The notes below the pieces were generated by a model. The model was not told the origin of the DNA. It ran no database searches and saw only the letters and a program-made list of their open reading frames with translations. Of a DNA stretch of 64,000 nt, positions 50,934-59,707 are shown piece by piece; within the stretch, counting starts at the first letter, position 1, and the number at the start of each line of letters is the position of its first letter. Source of the DNA: Rhodoferax sp. (GTDB taxonomy: Bacteria > Pseudomonadota > Gammaproteobacteria > Burkholderiales > Burkholderiaceae_C); the NCBI GenBank assembly GCA_031291305.1, contig JARLJH010000058.1, forward strand, positions 1 to 64,000, given 5' to 3'. The position numbers were made by a program, and so were the translations under genes.

Positions 50934-53009
50934 ATGCACCTACTATTTGAAGAAACCGGTAAATTCCTCGCTGGCCGGATACTGTCCGAGGCCGACGCCT
51001 CGGCGCAAGTCGAGCTCGACAGCGGCAAACGCGTCAAGGTCAAGGCCGCCAACATCCTGCTCAAGTTTGACAAACCCGAACCCGCCCAACTGATGGCCGC
51101 CGCTCAGACGGTGGCCAGCGGCATCGAGCTGGACATGGCCTGGGAATTCGCCCCGGAAGAAGAATTTGGCTTTGTGGACCTGGCGCGTGACTATTTCTCG
51201 GAACAAGCCACCCTGAGCGAACAAGCTGGCATGCTGCTGGCGCTGTTTGAGGCGCCGCACTATTTCCGCCGCGCGGGCAAGGGGCGCTTTCGCAAAGCCT
51301 CCAAAGAAATCCTGGCCCAGGCGCTGGCCGCGATTGAAAAGAAAAAACAGATCGCCTTGCAAATTGAAGACTGGGTGAAAGATTTGAGCGCAGGCACCTG
51401 CCCGCAGCCGATTCGCGACCAGTTGTACAAGATTCTGTTCAAGCCCGACAAGAACGCGGCGGAATACAAGGCCGTCGTTGAAGCCTCCCGCGCCACGCAT
51501 CTGGGCCCGCTGGAGCTGCTGATCAAAGCGGGCGCTATTGACTCGCCGTATCAGTTCCACTGGCGGCGTTTCTTGCTGGAAAACTTCCCCAAGGGCACGG
51601 GCTTCCCCAAGCTGGAGGCACCGCTCATCACCGAAGAATTGCCGCTCTCCAGCGCACAGGCGTTCTCGATTGACGACTCAGCCACCACCGAGATTGACGA
51701 CGCGCTGTCGGTGCAAGGCCTGGGCAGCGGCACGGTGGTGCTGGGCATCCACATTGCCGCACCGGGCCTGGCGATCCAGCCGGGCAGCGCCATCGACCAG
51801 TTGGGCCGCGCGCGCCTGTCCACCGTCTACATGCCGGGCTACAAGATCACCATGTTGCCCGACGAGGTGGTGCAGGCCTACACGCTAATGGAAGGCAAAG
51901 ACTGTCCCGCCGTGTCGCTGTACGTCACACTGGATGAAGCCACGCTGGAGATCAAAGCCACCGAAACCCGCCTGGAGCGCGTGTTCATCAACGCCAATCT
52001 GCGCCACGATCAGCTGGATGCCGTGGTCACCACCGACTGGTTGGAAGATCCAACATTTACCCATGAAATCGACCCGCAGCCCTTATTTTACAAGCGTGAG
52101 CAGCTCTCATTTCTATACCGATTGGCAAAAGACCTGAAAGCCAAGCGCGAGGTGGTGCGTGGCAAACCAGAAAACTTCAACCGGCCAGATTACAACTATA
52201 GATTGGTTGGAAACGACGGCGCCGTGCCCGACGGCTCCGAGCTGGTGCAGATCAGCGTTCGCCAGCGCGGCGCGCCGCTGGATCTGATCGTCTCCGAATC
52301 AATGATCCTGGCCAACAGCACCTGGGGCGGCTGGATGGCCGAACTGGGCGTGCCCGGCATCTACCGCAGCCAGGCCAGCATGGCACCCGGCGTGAAAGTG
52401 CGTATGGGCACCAAGGCGCTGCCCCATGCCGGCATGGGGGTCAAAAGCTACGCCTGGAGCAGCTCGCCGCTGCGCCGCTATACCGATCTGGTGAACCAAT
52501 GGCAGATCATTGCCTGTGCACGCCATGGCCGCACGGCTGCGCTGGCGGCGCCCTTCAAACCCAAGGATGTGGAGCTGTTTGCCATCATCTCCAGCTTTGA
52601 TGCGGCCTATTCGGCCTACAACGGCTTCCAGAACGCCATGGAGCGCTTCTGGATACTCAAATATGTGCAGCAGCAAGGCATCACCGAGGTACCGGCGACG
52701 CTGTTCAAAGACAACCTGGTGCGCGCCGACCACCTGCCGCTCGTGCTGCCCGTGGCAGGCGCCCAGGGCCTGCCACGTTGGGCGCAAGTGATGGTGCGCC
52801 TGGGTGACATCGACGAGGTCTCGCTGGACATCCACGGCACCGTCACCGAACGGCTGGATGGCGGGCCCGACGACAAATCTGCGGGCGATGCCGACGGCAG
52901 CGAGGACGACGAAGACACCTTGTCCGGCCCGATTGCCATTGCCATGGATATTGACGACGGCGACGCAGCGCCCAGCGTTGCTGCACCCGGTGATAATCCC
53001 GCCCCGTGA
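50934..53009 (+). CDS. RNB-domain exoribonuclease (RNase II/R family)
   Basis: 691 residues. An N-terminal nucleic-acid-binding region (about 1-210) is followed by the RNB catalytic domain with DDSATTEIDDALS holding the metal-binding aspartates, and a C-terminal region with SSSPLRRYTDLVNQ. The acidic tail (about 645-691, many Asp) is unusual. It degrades RNA 3' to 5'. The stop overlaps a GTG start of the TonB-like gene. One copy of the dispersed element lies in frame near residues 377-393. Confidence 0.92.
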   Translation: MHLLFEETGKFLAGRILSEADASAQVELDSGKRVKVKAANILLKFDKPEPAQLMAAAQTVASGIELDMAWEFAPEEEFGFVDLARDYFSEQATLSEQAGMLLALFEAPHYFRRAGKGRFRKASKEILAQALAAIEKKKQIALQIEDWVKDLSAGTCPQPIRDQLYKILFKPDKNAAEYKAVVEASRATHLGPLELLIKAGAIDSPYQFHWRRFLLENFPKGTGFPKLEAPLITEELPLSSAQAFSIDDSATTEIDDALSVQGLGSGTVVLGIHIAAPGLAIQPGSAIDQLGRARLSTVYMPGYKITMLPDEVVQAYTLMEGKDCPAVSLYVTLDEATLEIKATETRLERVFINANLRHDQLDAVVTTDWLEDPTFTHEIDPQPLFYKREQLSFLYRLAKDLKAKREVVRGKPENFNRPDYNYRLVGNDGAVPDGSELVQISVRQRGAPLDLIVSESMILANSTWGGWMAELGVPGIYRSQASMAPGVKVRMGTKALPHAGMGVKSYAWSSSPLRRYTDLVNQWQIIACARHGRTAALAAPFKPKDVELFAIISSFDAAYSAYNGFQNAMERFWILKYVQQQGITEVPATLFKDNLVRADHLPLVLPVAGAQGLPRWAQVMVRLGDIDEVSLDIHGTVTERLDGGPDDKSAGDADGSEDDEDTLSGPIAIAMDIDDGDAAPSVAAPGDNPAP
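52063..52112 (+). repeat. Dispersed 50-bp element inside the RNB ribonuclease gene
   Basis: GACCCGCAGCCCTTATTTTA, AAGCGTGAGCAGCTC and ATTTCT align with the consensus. Sense orientation, encoding DPQPLFYKREQLSFLY. Confidence 0.58.
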
Positions 53010-53863
53010 ACTTGCGGTCATTCAGCACCCTTCAAATTGCGCTTGGCGTCTCCATTGCCGTGCACGCGGCACTGCTGACGATTCGTTTTGTCGATCCCGA
53101 AGCCTTCAACCGCGTGTTTGAGGACACCCCGCTCGAAGTGATTCTGGTCAACGCCAAGACCTTTGACAAGCCAGACAAGGCGCGCGCCATCGCCCAGGCC
53201 AACATGGCAGGCGGCGGCAACGCAGACAAAGGCCGGGCGACCAGTCCTTTGCCACGGGCGCAGGTGTCGATGCAGGGCGAAGTCAGCGAGAAGGACCGCG
53301 AACGCCAGTTGCGCGAGATGCAGGAACAACAAAAAGTGTTGCTCTCCAAGGTCAAGACAGTGCTGGCTGCCATGCCACCGACCGACCCGCTGCAGAAAAA
53401 GCTCAGCCCGGACGACGTCCAGCGCGAGGAAAAGCGCCGCCAGTTGATTGAGCTGCTGGCCGAGATTGAGCGGCGCATCCAGATGGAAAACGAGCGCCCT
53501 AAAAAACACTACATCAGCCCGGCCACGCGCGAGGCGGTCTACGCCATCTACTATGACCATCTGCGCCACGCCATTGAAGACAAGGGCACCGAAGACTTCC
53601 CCGAAGCCAATGGCCAAAAACTGTATGGCGAACTCACCATGATCGTGACTGTCAACCACGACGGCCGGGTGCTCTCCACCGAAGTGGTACAGAGTTCGGG
53701 CAAGCCGCTATTGGACCGTCGCGCCCAGGCAATTGCCAGGAGCGCAGGCCCCTTTGGCACGTTCAACAGTGAGATGCGCCGTCAGGCTGACCAGATCGCG
53801 GTGGTGTCACGCTTCAAATTTACCCGTGATGACACCTTGCAGACCCGGCTCAACGCGCCTTGA
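53006..53863 (+). CDS. TonB C-terminal domain protein
   Basis: 285 residues from GTG 53006, which overlaps the RNB stop. One N-terminal helix (about 8-26, IALGVSIAVHAALL, with the conserved His of TonB-type anchors), a Glu/Gln/Arg-rich coiled coil (about 85-165) in place of the proline-rich spacer, and a TonB_C domain (about 200-280). It could energise outer-membrane receptors or act as a TolA-like linker; no ExbBD genes are adjacent. Confidence 0.86.
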   Translation: MNLRSFSTLQIALGVSIAVHAALLTIRFVDPEAFNRVFEDTPLEVILVNAKTFDKPDKARAIAQANMAGGGNADKGRATSPLPRAQVSMQGEVSEKDRERQLREMQEQQKVLLSKVKTVLAAMPPTDPLQKKLSPDDVQREEKRRQLIELLAEIERRIQMENERPKKHYISPATREAVYAIYYDHLRHAIEDKGTEDFPEANGQKLYGELTMIVTVNHDGRVLSTEVVQSSGKPLLDRRAQAIARSAGPFGTFNSEMRRQADQIAVVSRFKFTRDDTLQTRLNAP

Positions 53864-53930
53864 CCCGCTTTTTTTGACTACAACGCCCCTTCCTGATACC
53901 CCTGTATGCCCCACGAAAGACTTCACCACC

Positions 53931-54767
53931 ATGAGCACTGACATTTACTGCGTCATGGGCCACCCGATCGCGCATAGCCAATCGCCCTGGATCCATACCC
54001 GCTTTGCCGAACTCACCGGGCAAGACATCAGCTACACCAAGCGCGAGATCCCGCTGGACCACTTTGCCAACAGCGTGCAGGCCTTCATTGACGAAGGCGG
54101 ACACGGCTGCAACATCACCGTGCCCTTCAAATTCGAAGCCGCAGCGCTGGCCACCCATACCAGCGAGCGCGGCCTGTTGGCCCAGGCCTGCAACATCCTG
54201 ACTTTCTCTGGTGGAAACATTGAGGCCGACAACACCGATGGCCTGGGTCTGGTGGACGATATCGAGCAAAACGCAGGCATCAGCCTGCACGGCAAACGTA
54301 TCTTGCTGATGGGGGCTGGCGGTGCTGCCGCTGGCGTGCTGGGCCCGCTGATCAGCGCGCAGCCCGACCACATCAGCGTGGCCAACCGCACGCTGCACCG
54401 CGCAGAGTTGCTGGTTGATCGCCATCTGCCCATCGCATCACTACAAAATGTAGAGCTGAAAGCCCATGATTTGAAAGGGCTAGAAGGCAAATTTGACATC
54501 ATTATCAACGGCACAGCCAGCAGCTTGGGTGGTCACGGTGTGCCGGTGGATGCCCGCGTTTTGAAGCCCGGCGCGCTGGCCTACGACATGATGTATGGGG
54601 CCGGAGCCAAGCCGTTCATGGACTGGGCGCGCGCCCACGGCGCCGTACCACGCGACGGCCTGGGCATGCTGGTGGGTCAGGCCGCCGAGGCCTTCTTCAT
54701 CTGGCGCGGCGTGATGCCGCCCGCAGGCCAGGTACTGGCTGAATTGCGTGCCAAATTAGGCGGCTGA
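53931..54767 (+). CDS. aroE: Shikimate dehydrogenase
   Basis: NADPH-dependent reduction of 3-dehydroshikimate in the shikimate pathway. 278 residues from MSTDIYCVMGHPIAHSQSP; the frame open to 53733 overlaps the TonB-like gene. Substrate site with SQSPWIH, Lys in NITVPFK and Asp in ADNTDG; NADP loop GAGGAAAG; NRT at 148. A copy of the dispersed element is in frame near residues 172-188. It is followed 5 bp later by mtgA. Confidence 0.96.
   Translation: MSTDIYCVMGHPIAHSQSPWIHTRFAELTGQDISYTKREIPLDHFANSVQAFIDEGGHGCNITVPFKFEAAALATHTSERGLLAQACNILTFSGGNIEADNTDGLGLVDDIEQNAGISLHGKRILLMGAGGAAAGVLGPLISAQPDHISVANRTLHRAELLVDRHLPIASLQNVELKAHDLKGLEGKFDIIINGTASSLGGHGVPVDARVLKPGALAYDMMYGAGAKPFMDWARAHGAVPRDGLGMLVGQAAEAFFIWRGVMPPAGQVLAELRAKLGG
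54444..54493 (-). repeat. Dispersed 50-bp element inside aroE, antisense to the gene
   Basis: Minus strand: TTTGCCTTCTAGCCCTTTC, then GGGCTTTCAGCTCTACATTTT in consensus register. It encodes a surface stretch around LQNVELKAHDLKGLEGKFD. Confidence 0.72.
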
Positions 54768-54772
54768 TCGCC

Positions 54773-55549
54773 ATGAAAGCAGTTTGGCGCTGGGTGGTGT
54801 TGGTGATGCTTGCGGGGCTGCTGCTGCAGTTGTTTTTTGCCGCCCGCATTGCGGCCATGCTGGTGATCGATCCGCAGTCCACCGCGTTTGAGCGCTCCGA
54901 GGCTTGGCGGGTTCTCACCGAAAAGGGTGAATTACGCTGGCGTCAGCAGTGGACGCCCTACGACAAAATCTCCAACAACCTCAAACGCGCAGTGATCGCC
55001 AGCGAGGATGACAGCTTTGTCAACCACGACGGTGTGGACTGGGACGCACTCGAGAAAGCCTGGCAGAAGAACGCCCAGGCCGAAGAGCGGCTGGCCAAAG
55101 TACGAGCGCAAGCAGCCAGGCAGCAATCCAGGACACCTGCCAAGACCACCGCACAGCCGCCCAGACCGGTGAAAGCACCCAAAGTGGTGGGCGGCTCCAC
55201 CATCACCCAGCAGTTGGCCAAGAACCTGTTTTTGTCGGGCGAGCGCACGTTCTTGCGCAAGGGGCAGGAGTTTGCGCTGACCATGATGCTCGAAGCCATT
55301 CTGGGCAAACAGCATATTTTGGAGATTTACCTCAACAGCGTGGAGTGGGGCGAAGGCATTTTTGGCGCCGAGGCTGCAGCACAGCACTACTTCCACAAAC
55401 CCGCCGCCCAACTCAGTGCCTATGAAGCCGCACGGCTGGCGGTGATATTGCCACGGCCCAAGTATTTCGAGAAATTACCCAACTCAAGCTATGTGGCCGG
55501 ACGAGCCGGGATCATCGCCAACCGGCTTGAAAGCGCCGAACTTCCTTGA
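54773..55549 (+). CDS. mtgA: Monofunctional peptidoglycan glycosyltransferase
   Basis: Polymerises lipid II into glycan strands at the inner membrane. 258 residues with one N-terminal helix (about 6-28). GT51 motifs: AVIASEDDSFVNHDGVDW (catalytic Glu), GGSTITQQLAKNLFLSGERTF, KGQEFALTMMLE and ILEIYLNSVEWGEGIFGAEAAA. Unusual: about 40 extra residues, rich in Ala, Gln, Pro and Lys, lie between the first two motifs (about 100-142). Overlap-free and 5 bp after aroE. Confidence 0.94.
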   Translation: MKAVWRWVVLVMLAGLLLQLFFAARIAAMLVIDPQSTAFERSEAWRVLTEKGELRWRQQWTPYDKISNNLKRAVIASEDDSFVNHDGVDWDALEKAWQKNAQAEERLAKVRAQAARQQSRTPAKTTAQPPRPVKAPKVVGGSTITQQLAKNLFLSGERTFLRKGQEFALTMMLEAILGKQHILEIYLNSVEWGEGIFGAEAAAQHYFHKPAAQLSAYEAARLAVILPRPKYFEKLPNSSYVAGRAGIIANRLESAELP

Positions 55550-55562
55550 GACCCAACGGCAC

Positions 55563-56216
55563 ATGTCCGCTGCTTCATCCCGGCTGAAACTACTGCTGCT
55601 TGACTGGGCTGCGGTGCTGGTGAGCTACTTTCTGCTCGGCCTGATCCGTATCCTGACTGGCTCGCAGGCGCGCTGGTGGGGCTGCCCGCCCAAGGCCTTG
55701 CAGCGCATTTACTTTGCCAACCACCAAAGTCACGCGGATCTGGTGATGATCTGGGCGGCCCTGCCTCAGGAACTGCGCCACAACACCCGCGCCGTGGCGG
55801 CGCGCGACTACTGGACCAAGACACCGTTCAGGCACTGGCTCACCAGCGCCGTGTTTAACGTGATTTATGTCTCGCGCGCCCGCCAGGCCGATGAAGACCC
55901 GCTGGAGCCGCTGGTCGAGGCCTTACAGGCGGGCAACTCGCTGATCCTGTTTCCCGAGGGTACGCGCGGTTTTGCCGACGAGCCTCAGGCTTTCAAGGCC
56001 GGGCTGTACAACCTGGCGCTCAAGTTCCCAGAGGTGGAACTGGTACCGGCCTGGATCAACAACGTGCAACGCGTCATGCCCAAGGGCGAGGTGGTGCCCG
56101 TTCCGGTGCTGTGCTCGGTGACATTTGGCGTGCCAATGCAGGTGTTGCCCGGTGAAGACTGCCACGTTTTTTTGCAGCGCGCCCGGACTGCCGTGATCGC
56201 GCTTCGGGACGTTTGA
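55563..56216 (+). CDS. PlsC-like acyltransferase
   Basis: 217 residues from MSAASSRLKLLLLDW; the frame open to 55491 overlaps mtgA. The HX4D motif is NHQSHADL, with FPEGTRGF as the second signature. One N-terminal hydrophobic segment. It should acylate lysophosphatidate or a related lipid. The next gene is a CDP-diacylglycerol synthase homologue, so the pair likely makes phospholipid precursors. Confidence 0.9.
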   Translation: MSAASSRLKLLLLDWAAVLVSYFLLGLIRILTGSQARWWGCPPKALQRIYFANHQSHADLVMIWAALPQELRHNTRAVAARDYWTKTPFRHWLTSAVFNVIYVSRARQADEDPLEPLVEALQAGNSLILFPEGTRGFADEPQAFKAGLYNLALKFPEVELVPAWINNVQRVMPKGEVVPVPVLCSVTFGVPMQVLPGEDCHVFLQRARTAVIALRDV

Positions 56217-56228
56217 CCGGGCAACAGC

Positions 56229-57227
56229 ATGTACCAGACCCTGAAAAACCTCACCCCGACACAACAGATTGGGGCGCTTTTCGTCCTTGTTTTTGGCTTG
56301 CTGCTGCTGGCCGGGCTGGTGGTTTTTCTGAATTCGATGCGCGACTACGAAGACCCCCAGCAGGCCGCACGCCATGAGGACGAGATCGACAACCTGTCAC
56401 GCTTGTTAAAAACCAGCTGGATGCTGCTGTTTGTCTTCTGGCTGGCTTGGCTGGCGGGTGACATCTCTCGCCTGGTGCTGTTTGGCACCGGCTCGTTTTT
56501 CGCGCTGCGCGAGTTCATGACCCTGTCACCCACGCGCCATGGCGACCACCGCAGCCTGGTGCTGGCTTTTTTCGGGGTGCTGCCGTTTCAATACTGGCTG
56601 GTGGGCACTGAGCATTTCAATCTGTTCACGGTGTTTATTCCGGTGTACGTGTTTCTGGCTTTGCCCGTGACCAGCGCCCTGAGCAATGACCCCAAGCAAT
56701 TCCTGGAACGCAATGCCAAGCTGCAATGGGGCATCATGGTGTGCATCTACGGCATGAGCCATGTTCCCGCCTTGCTGCTGCTGAAGTTTCCCCACTACAG
56801 CCAGAAGAACGCATTCCTGGTGCTGTTTTTGGTGCTGGTGGTGCAGTCTTGCATGGTGACCCAACATCTGGTGTCGCGGCGGTTGATGCAACTGGGCAAA
56901 CTGCCGACACTGCCTGCCATCAGCCAGAGTTTCAGTTGGCGCGCCTGGTGGGCTGGCATGATCTCGGGCAGTTTGCTGGGTGGCTTGCTGGCCGGCATCA
57001 CCCCCTTTGTGCCGGGGCAAGCGTTTGCGCTGTCATTCATTGCCTGTGCCGCCGGGTCCATGGGACACCTGGTGATGAAGGCCCTGAAACGTGATCGGGG
57101 CATCCCCATGTGGCGCGGTGAGGGTCGGGGTATTACCGGCGCAGGCGGTATGCTTGACCGCATTGACGCGTTGTGCTTTGCGGCGCCCGTGTTCTTTCAT
57201 TCTGTTAGATGGTATTTTGACCTCTAG
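56229..57227 (+). CDS. Phosphatidate cytidylyltransferase (CdsA family)
   Basis: 332 residues with about eight hydrophobic segments. The CDP-alcohol synthase signature near the C-terminus reads KALKRDRGIPMWRGEGRGI then GAGGMLDRIDALCF. It converts phosphatidate and CTP to CDP-diacylglycerol. It starts 12 bp after the acyltransferase gene. Family placement is clear, though a main housekeeping cdsA may exist elsewhere. Confidence 0.9.
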   Translation: MYQTLKNLTPTQQIGALFVLVFGLLLLAGLVVFLNSMRDYEDPQQAARHEDEIDNLSRLLKTSWMLLFVFWLAWLAGDISRLVLFGTGSFFALREFMTLSPTRHGDHRSLVLAFFGVLPFQYWLVGTEHFNLFTVFIPVYVFLALPVTSALSNDPKQFLERNAKLQWGIMVCIYGMSHVPALLLLKFPHYSQKNAFLVLFLVLVVQSCMVTQHLVSRRLMQLGKLPTLPAISQSFSWRAWWAGMISGSLLGGLLAGITPFVPGQAFALSFIACAAGSMGHLVMKALKRDRGIPMWRGEGRGITGAGGMLDRIDALCFAAPVFFHSVRWYFDL

Positions 57228-57260
57228 CCCCCGTCTATAAAGCGTTTATAGCTATTTATT
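57211..57260 (+). repeat. Dispersed 50-bp element between cdsA-like gene and ruvC
   Basis: Best reference copy: TATTTTGACCTCTAGCCCCC, then AAAGCG and TAGCTATTTATTTG. It overlaps the last 17 bases of the cdsA-like gene, supplying its final codons and stop, and ends nine bases before ruvC. Confidence 0.8.
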
Positions 57261-57269
57261 TGGAAGCCT

Positions 57270-57830
57270 ATGAGAATCCTCGGGATTGACCCAGGCTTGC
57301 GCACCACCGGCTTTGGCGTGGTGGATGTGGACGGCTCCAGCCTGAGCTATGTGGCCAGCGGCACCATCAGCACCATCCATATTGAAAAAGACCAGCTGCC
57401 CGCGCGCCTGAAAGTGCTGTTTGACGGCGTGCGTGAAGTGGTTGCGCGTTACCAGCCGGATGCCGCCTCAGTGGAGATCGTCTTTGTCAACGTCAACCCG
57501 CAGTCCACCCTGCTGCTGGGGCAAGCGCGTGGTGCCTTGGTGACTGCGCTGGTGTCTGCCGACCTGCCGGTGGCCGAATACACCGCCTTGCAGATGAAGC
57601 AGGCCGTGGTGGGCTACGGCCGAGCCGACAAAACCCAGATCCAGGAGATGGTGCGCCGCCTGCTGGCTCTACCCGGCCTGCCTGGGCCCGACGCGGCCGA
57701 TGCGCTGGGTTTGGCCATCACCCATGCGCACGCTGCGACTTCAATCGCCCGTCTGGCGCAGGCCAAAGGGCTTGGCGGGGTGCAGCAGCAAACGCAGAAA
57801 GCCGCTTACAAGGGCGGGCGCAGTCACTAG
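57270..57830 (+). CDS. ruvC: Holliday junction endonuclease RuvC
   Basis: 186 residues. Catalytic acids: Asp7 in [10 protein letters not shown], Glu in SVEIVFVN and the C-terminal Asp pair in [16 protein letters not shown]. It cuts Holliday junctions made by RuvAB. ruvA and ruvB are not in the window. Its last 4 bp overlap the convergent MORN gene. Confidence 0.96.
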   Translation: MRILGIDPGLRTTGFGVVDVDGSSLSYVASGTISTIHIEKDQLPARLKVLFDGVREVVARYQPDAASVEIVFVNVNPQSTLLLGQARGALVTALVSADLPVAEYTALQMKQAVVGYGRADKTQIQEMVRRLLALPGLPGPDAADALGLAITHAHAATSIARLAQAKGLGGVQQQTQKAAYKGGRSH

Positions 57831-59698
57831 CTCTTGGGTGAGGCCTCATCAACGGCAGAACCTTGGACGTCGTTGTCATAGATGCCTTCCCAGCGTTGGC
57901 CTGACTTCCATGTAAACACGCCCTTACCATGCTTTTTGCCGGCCTTCCATTGCCCGATATATTGATCACCCGAGGGCCAACTGAAAGTGCCCTCGCCTTC
58001 TGGGTAGCCATTGACCATGGCACCGTCATAAATCTCGCCCGTGGCGAATGCCATCTTTCCCTGGCCATTGGGTGTACCGTTGACGACAACGCCTTCATAC
58101 AAGTTGCCATTGGCAAACTTCAACTTACCCGCGCCGTTGGGCCGACCGTTGCGCCATGGCCCCTCGTACTTCTGGCCATTGGTCCAGACGTAAACCCCTT
58201 GTCCATCGGGTTCGCCGTTCGTGAAATGGCCTGTGTAAGTGTCGCCAGAGGCATAACGCATATGACCTTCGCCCAGGGGAACGCTGTCGACCTCCTGCCC
58301 TTCGTACTGATTGCCATTGACGAACCGGATATTCGCCACGCCTGTTGGTTGGTCGTCGCGCCAGTCGCCCTCATAGCGCTGGCCATTGGCCCACACCATG
58401 ACGCCCTTACCTTGGCGCTTGCCCAGCACCAACGTGCCTTCAAAAACGTCACCCGTCGCCCAAGCCACCTTGCCCGTACCAGAAAAAGTCAATGCGTTCA
58501 CATCGCGGACAAACCCGCCAATGAACTGGGTTGTGCCAGCCATCTGAACGCCAGTTGGCAGCGCGGGGGTCGGAGTGACTTCTGGCACAGCGGCCGACAC
58601 CACCGCAGTACGCACAACTGCGGCGCTCAACTCTGAAGCATCACGCTTGCTTGCAGCTGCAGGCGCCGGGGTCGCAGTAGCTAACAGTACCGCTGGAGCG
58701 GCGACAGGCGTGGTACCCAGTTTGGCAACGTCTGAGCCAACGGCCACTGACGCTGCAGCCCCAGGAGCAACGGCTGTGAGGCCCGGGTCTCTCGCCGCAA
58801 CCGTTGCTACCCACGGCGTGCCACGCTGGCGTGCCAGTGCTGCGGCATTGCTACTGGCAACATCCTTGACAGCAGCGCCCTGGCAGCTATCCCTGGCGCT
58901 ACGCCAGAGAGTTTCTGCCACCAGCGAGTCGGTTTGTTTCTGCTCGTGCGATAACGTACCGGCACCAGCTCGCAATCTCTGCGTAGCTTCGCGCGCTGAC
59001 TCAAAAATTGGGGCACAAAACTCGGCGTTGTGACCATCGGTGGCGGACTGCGAGCGGTGTTCCATGGCAACATTTTGCTGACTGCCAGAACAGCGTTCCG
59101 TCGCGTAATCCCACATGTTTTCCGCCTTGCGAAACAGGCGGGCCGCATCAAGCCAACGACGTTCAGAAAGCGCCTGGCGAGCAATGTCCTGCAGCGCCGA
59201 CGCATCTTTGTGGGCAGCAGCACACTGCGGCCCGGAATCCAGCTTTTCTGACACCCGTACCAACATCTTGCTGTCATCGTCCAGACTTTGCAGCGCACGG
59301 TCTTTGGCGTGACCCTCACATTGCGCAGCAGCTTTGGTCCATAGCTGCACAGCTTGCTCAAGCAGTTTGGCCTGTGCTGCAAGATCGCTCTTGCCAGCCT
59401 GCGCTGTCACCGCCTGGAAGTCTGCCGTCATGGCCTCATCCGTCAACGGGCGACACCCTTGCATAACCGCTGGCTCGGCTTTGGGAGCAGGTACCGCATC
59501 CAGCGGCTGCAAATCCCCTGCAGGCAGCGTTGCTGCAGGCTCTGCCAAAACAGGCGCAGAGGCGGCGGCCACTGCGGGCAGGCCCGACTGTGAGTAAGGG
59601 GTCGCCACCTGCAAGGTGGCCACAGTCTGGGCACCGGCACGCCCGGTACAGGCCAGCATTAACAACAGAGCAATCCGACCGGGCGTGAATGAATGCAT
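57827..59698 (-). CDS. Exported MORN-repeat protein
   Basis: 623 residues. Signal peptide (about 1-23, ending GRAGAQ), a low-complexity Ala/Pro region, a helical middle with several Cys (about 80-290), another Ala/Thr/Val linker, then eight or nine 23-residue MORN repeats (about 410-610; YEGDW..G, YTGHF..G, YEGPW..G pattern). MORN repeats form elongated beta sheets and bind membranes or proteins. It lies 9 bp behind a large lipoprotein gene, so the two probably form a cell-envelope pair. Function unknown. Confidence 0.88.
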   Translation of the reverse strand: MHSFTPGRIALLLMLACTGRAGAQTVATLQVATPYSQSGLPAVAAASAPVLAEPAATLPAGDLQPLDAVPAPKAEPAVMQGCRPLTDEAMTADFQAVTAQAGKSDLAAQAKLLEQAVQLWTKAAAQCEGHAKDRALQSLDDDSKMLVRVSEKLDSGPQCAAAHKDASALQDIARQALSERRWLDAARLFRKAENMWDYATERCSGSQQNVAMEHRSQSATDGHNAEFCAPIFESAREATQRLRAGAGTLSHEQKQTDSLVAETLWRSARDSCQGAAVKDVASSNAAALARQRGTPWVATVAARDPGLTAVAPGAAASVAVGSDVAKLGTTPVAAPAVLLATATPAPAAASKRDASELSAAVVRTAVVSAAVPEVTPTPALPTGVQMAGTTQFIGGFVRDVNALTFSGTGKVAWATGDVFEGTLVLGKRQGKGVMVWANGQRYEGDWRDDQPTGVANIRFVNGNQYEGQEVDSVPLGEGHMRYASGDTYTGHFTNGEPDGQGVYVWTNGQKYEGPWRNGRPNGAGKLKFANGNLYEGVVVNGTPNGQGKMAFATGEIYDGAMVNGYPEGEGTFSWPSGDQYIGQWKAGKKHGKGVFTWKSGQRWEGIYDNDVQGSAVDEASPKS

Positions 59699-59707
59699 GA
59701 AAATACC

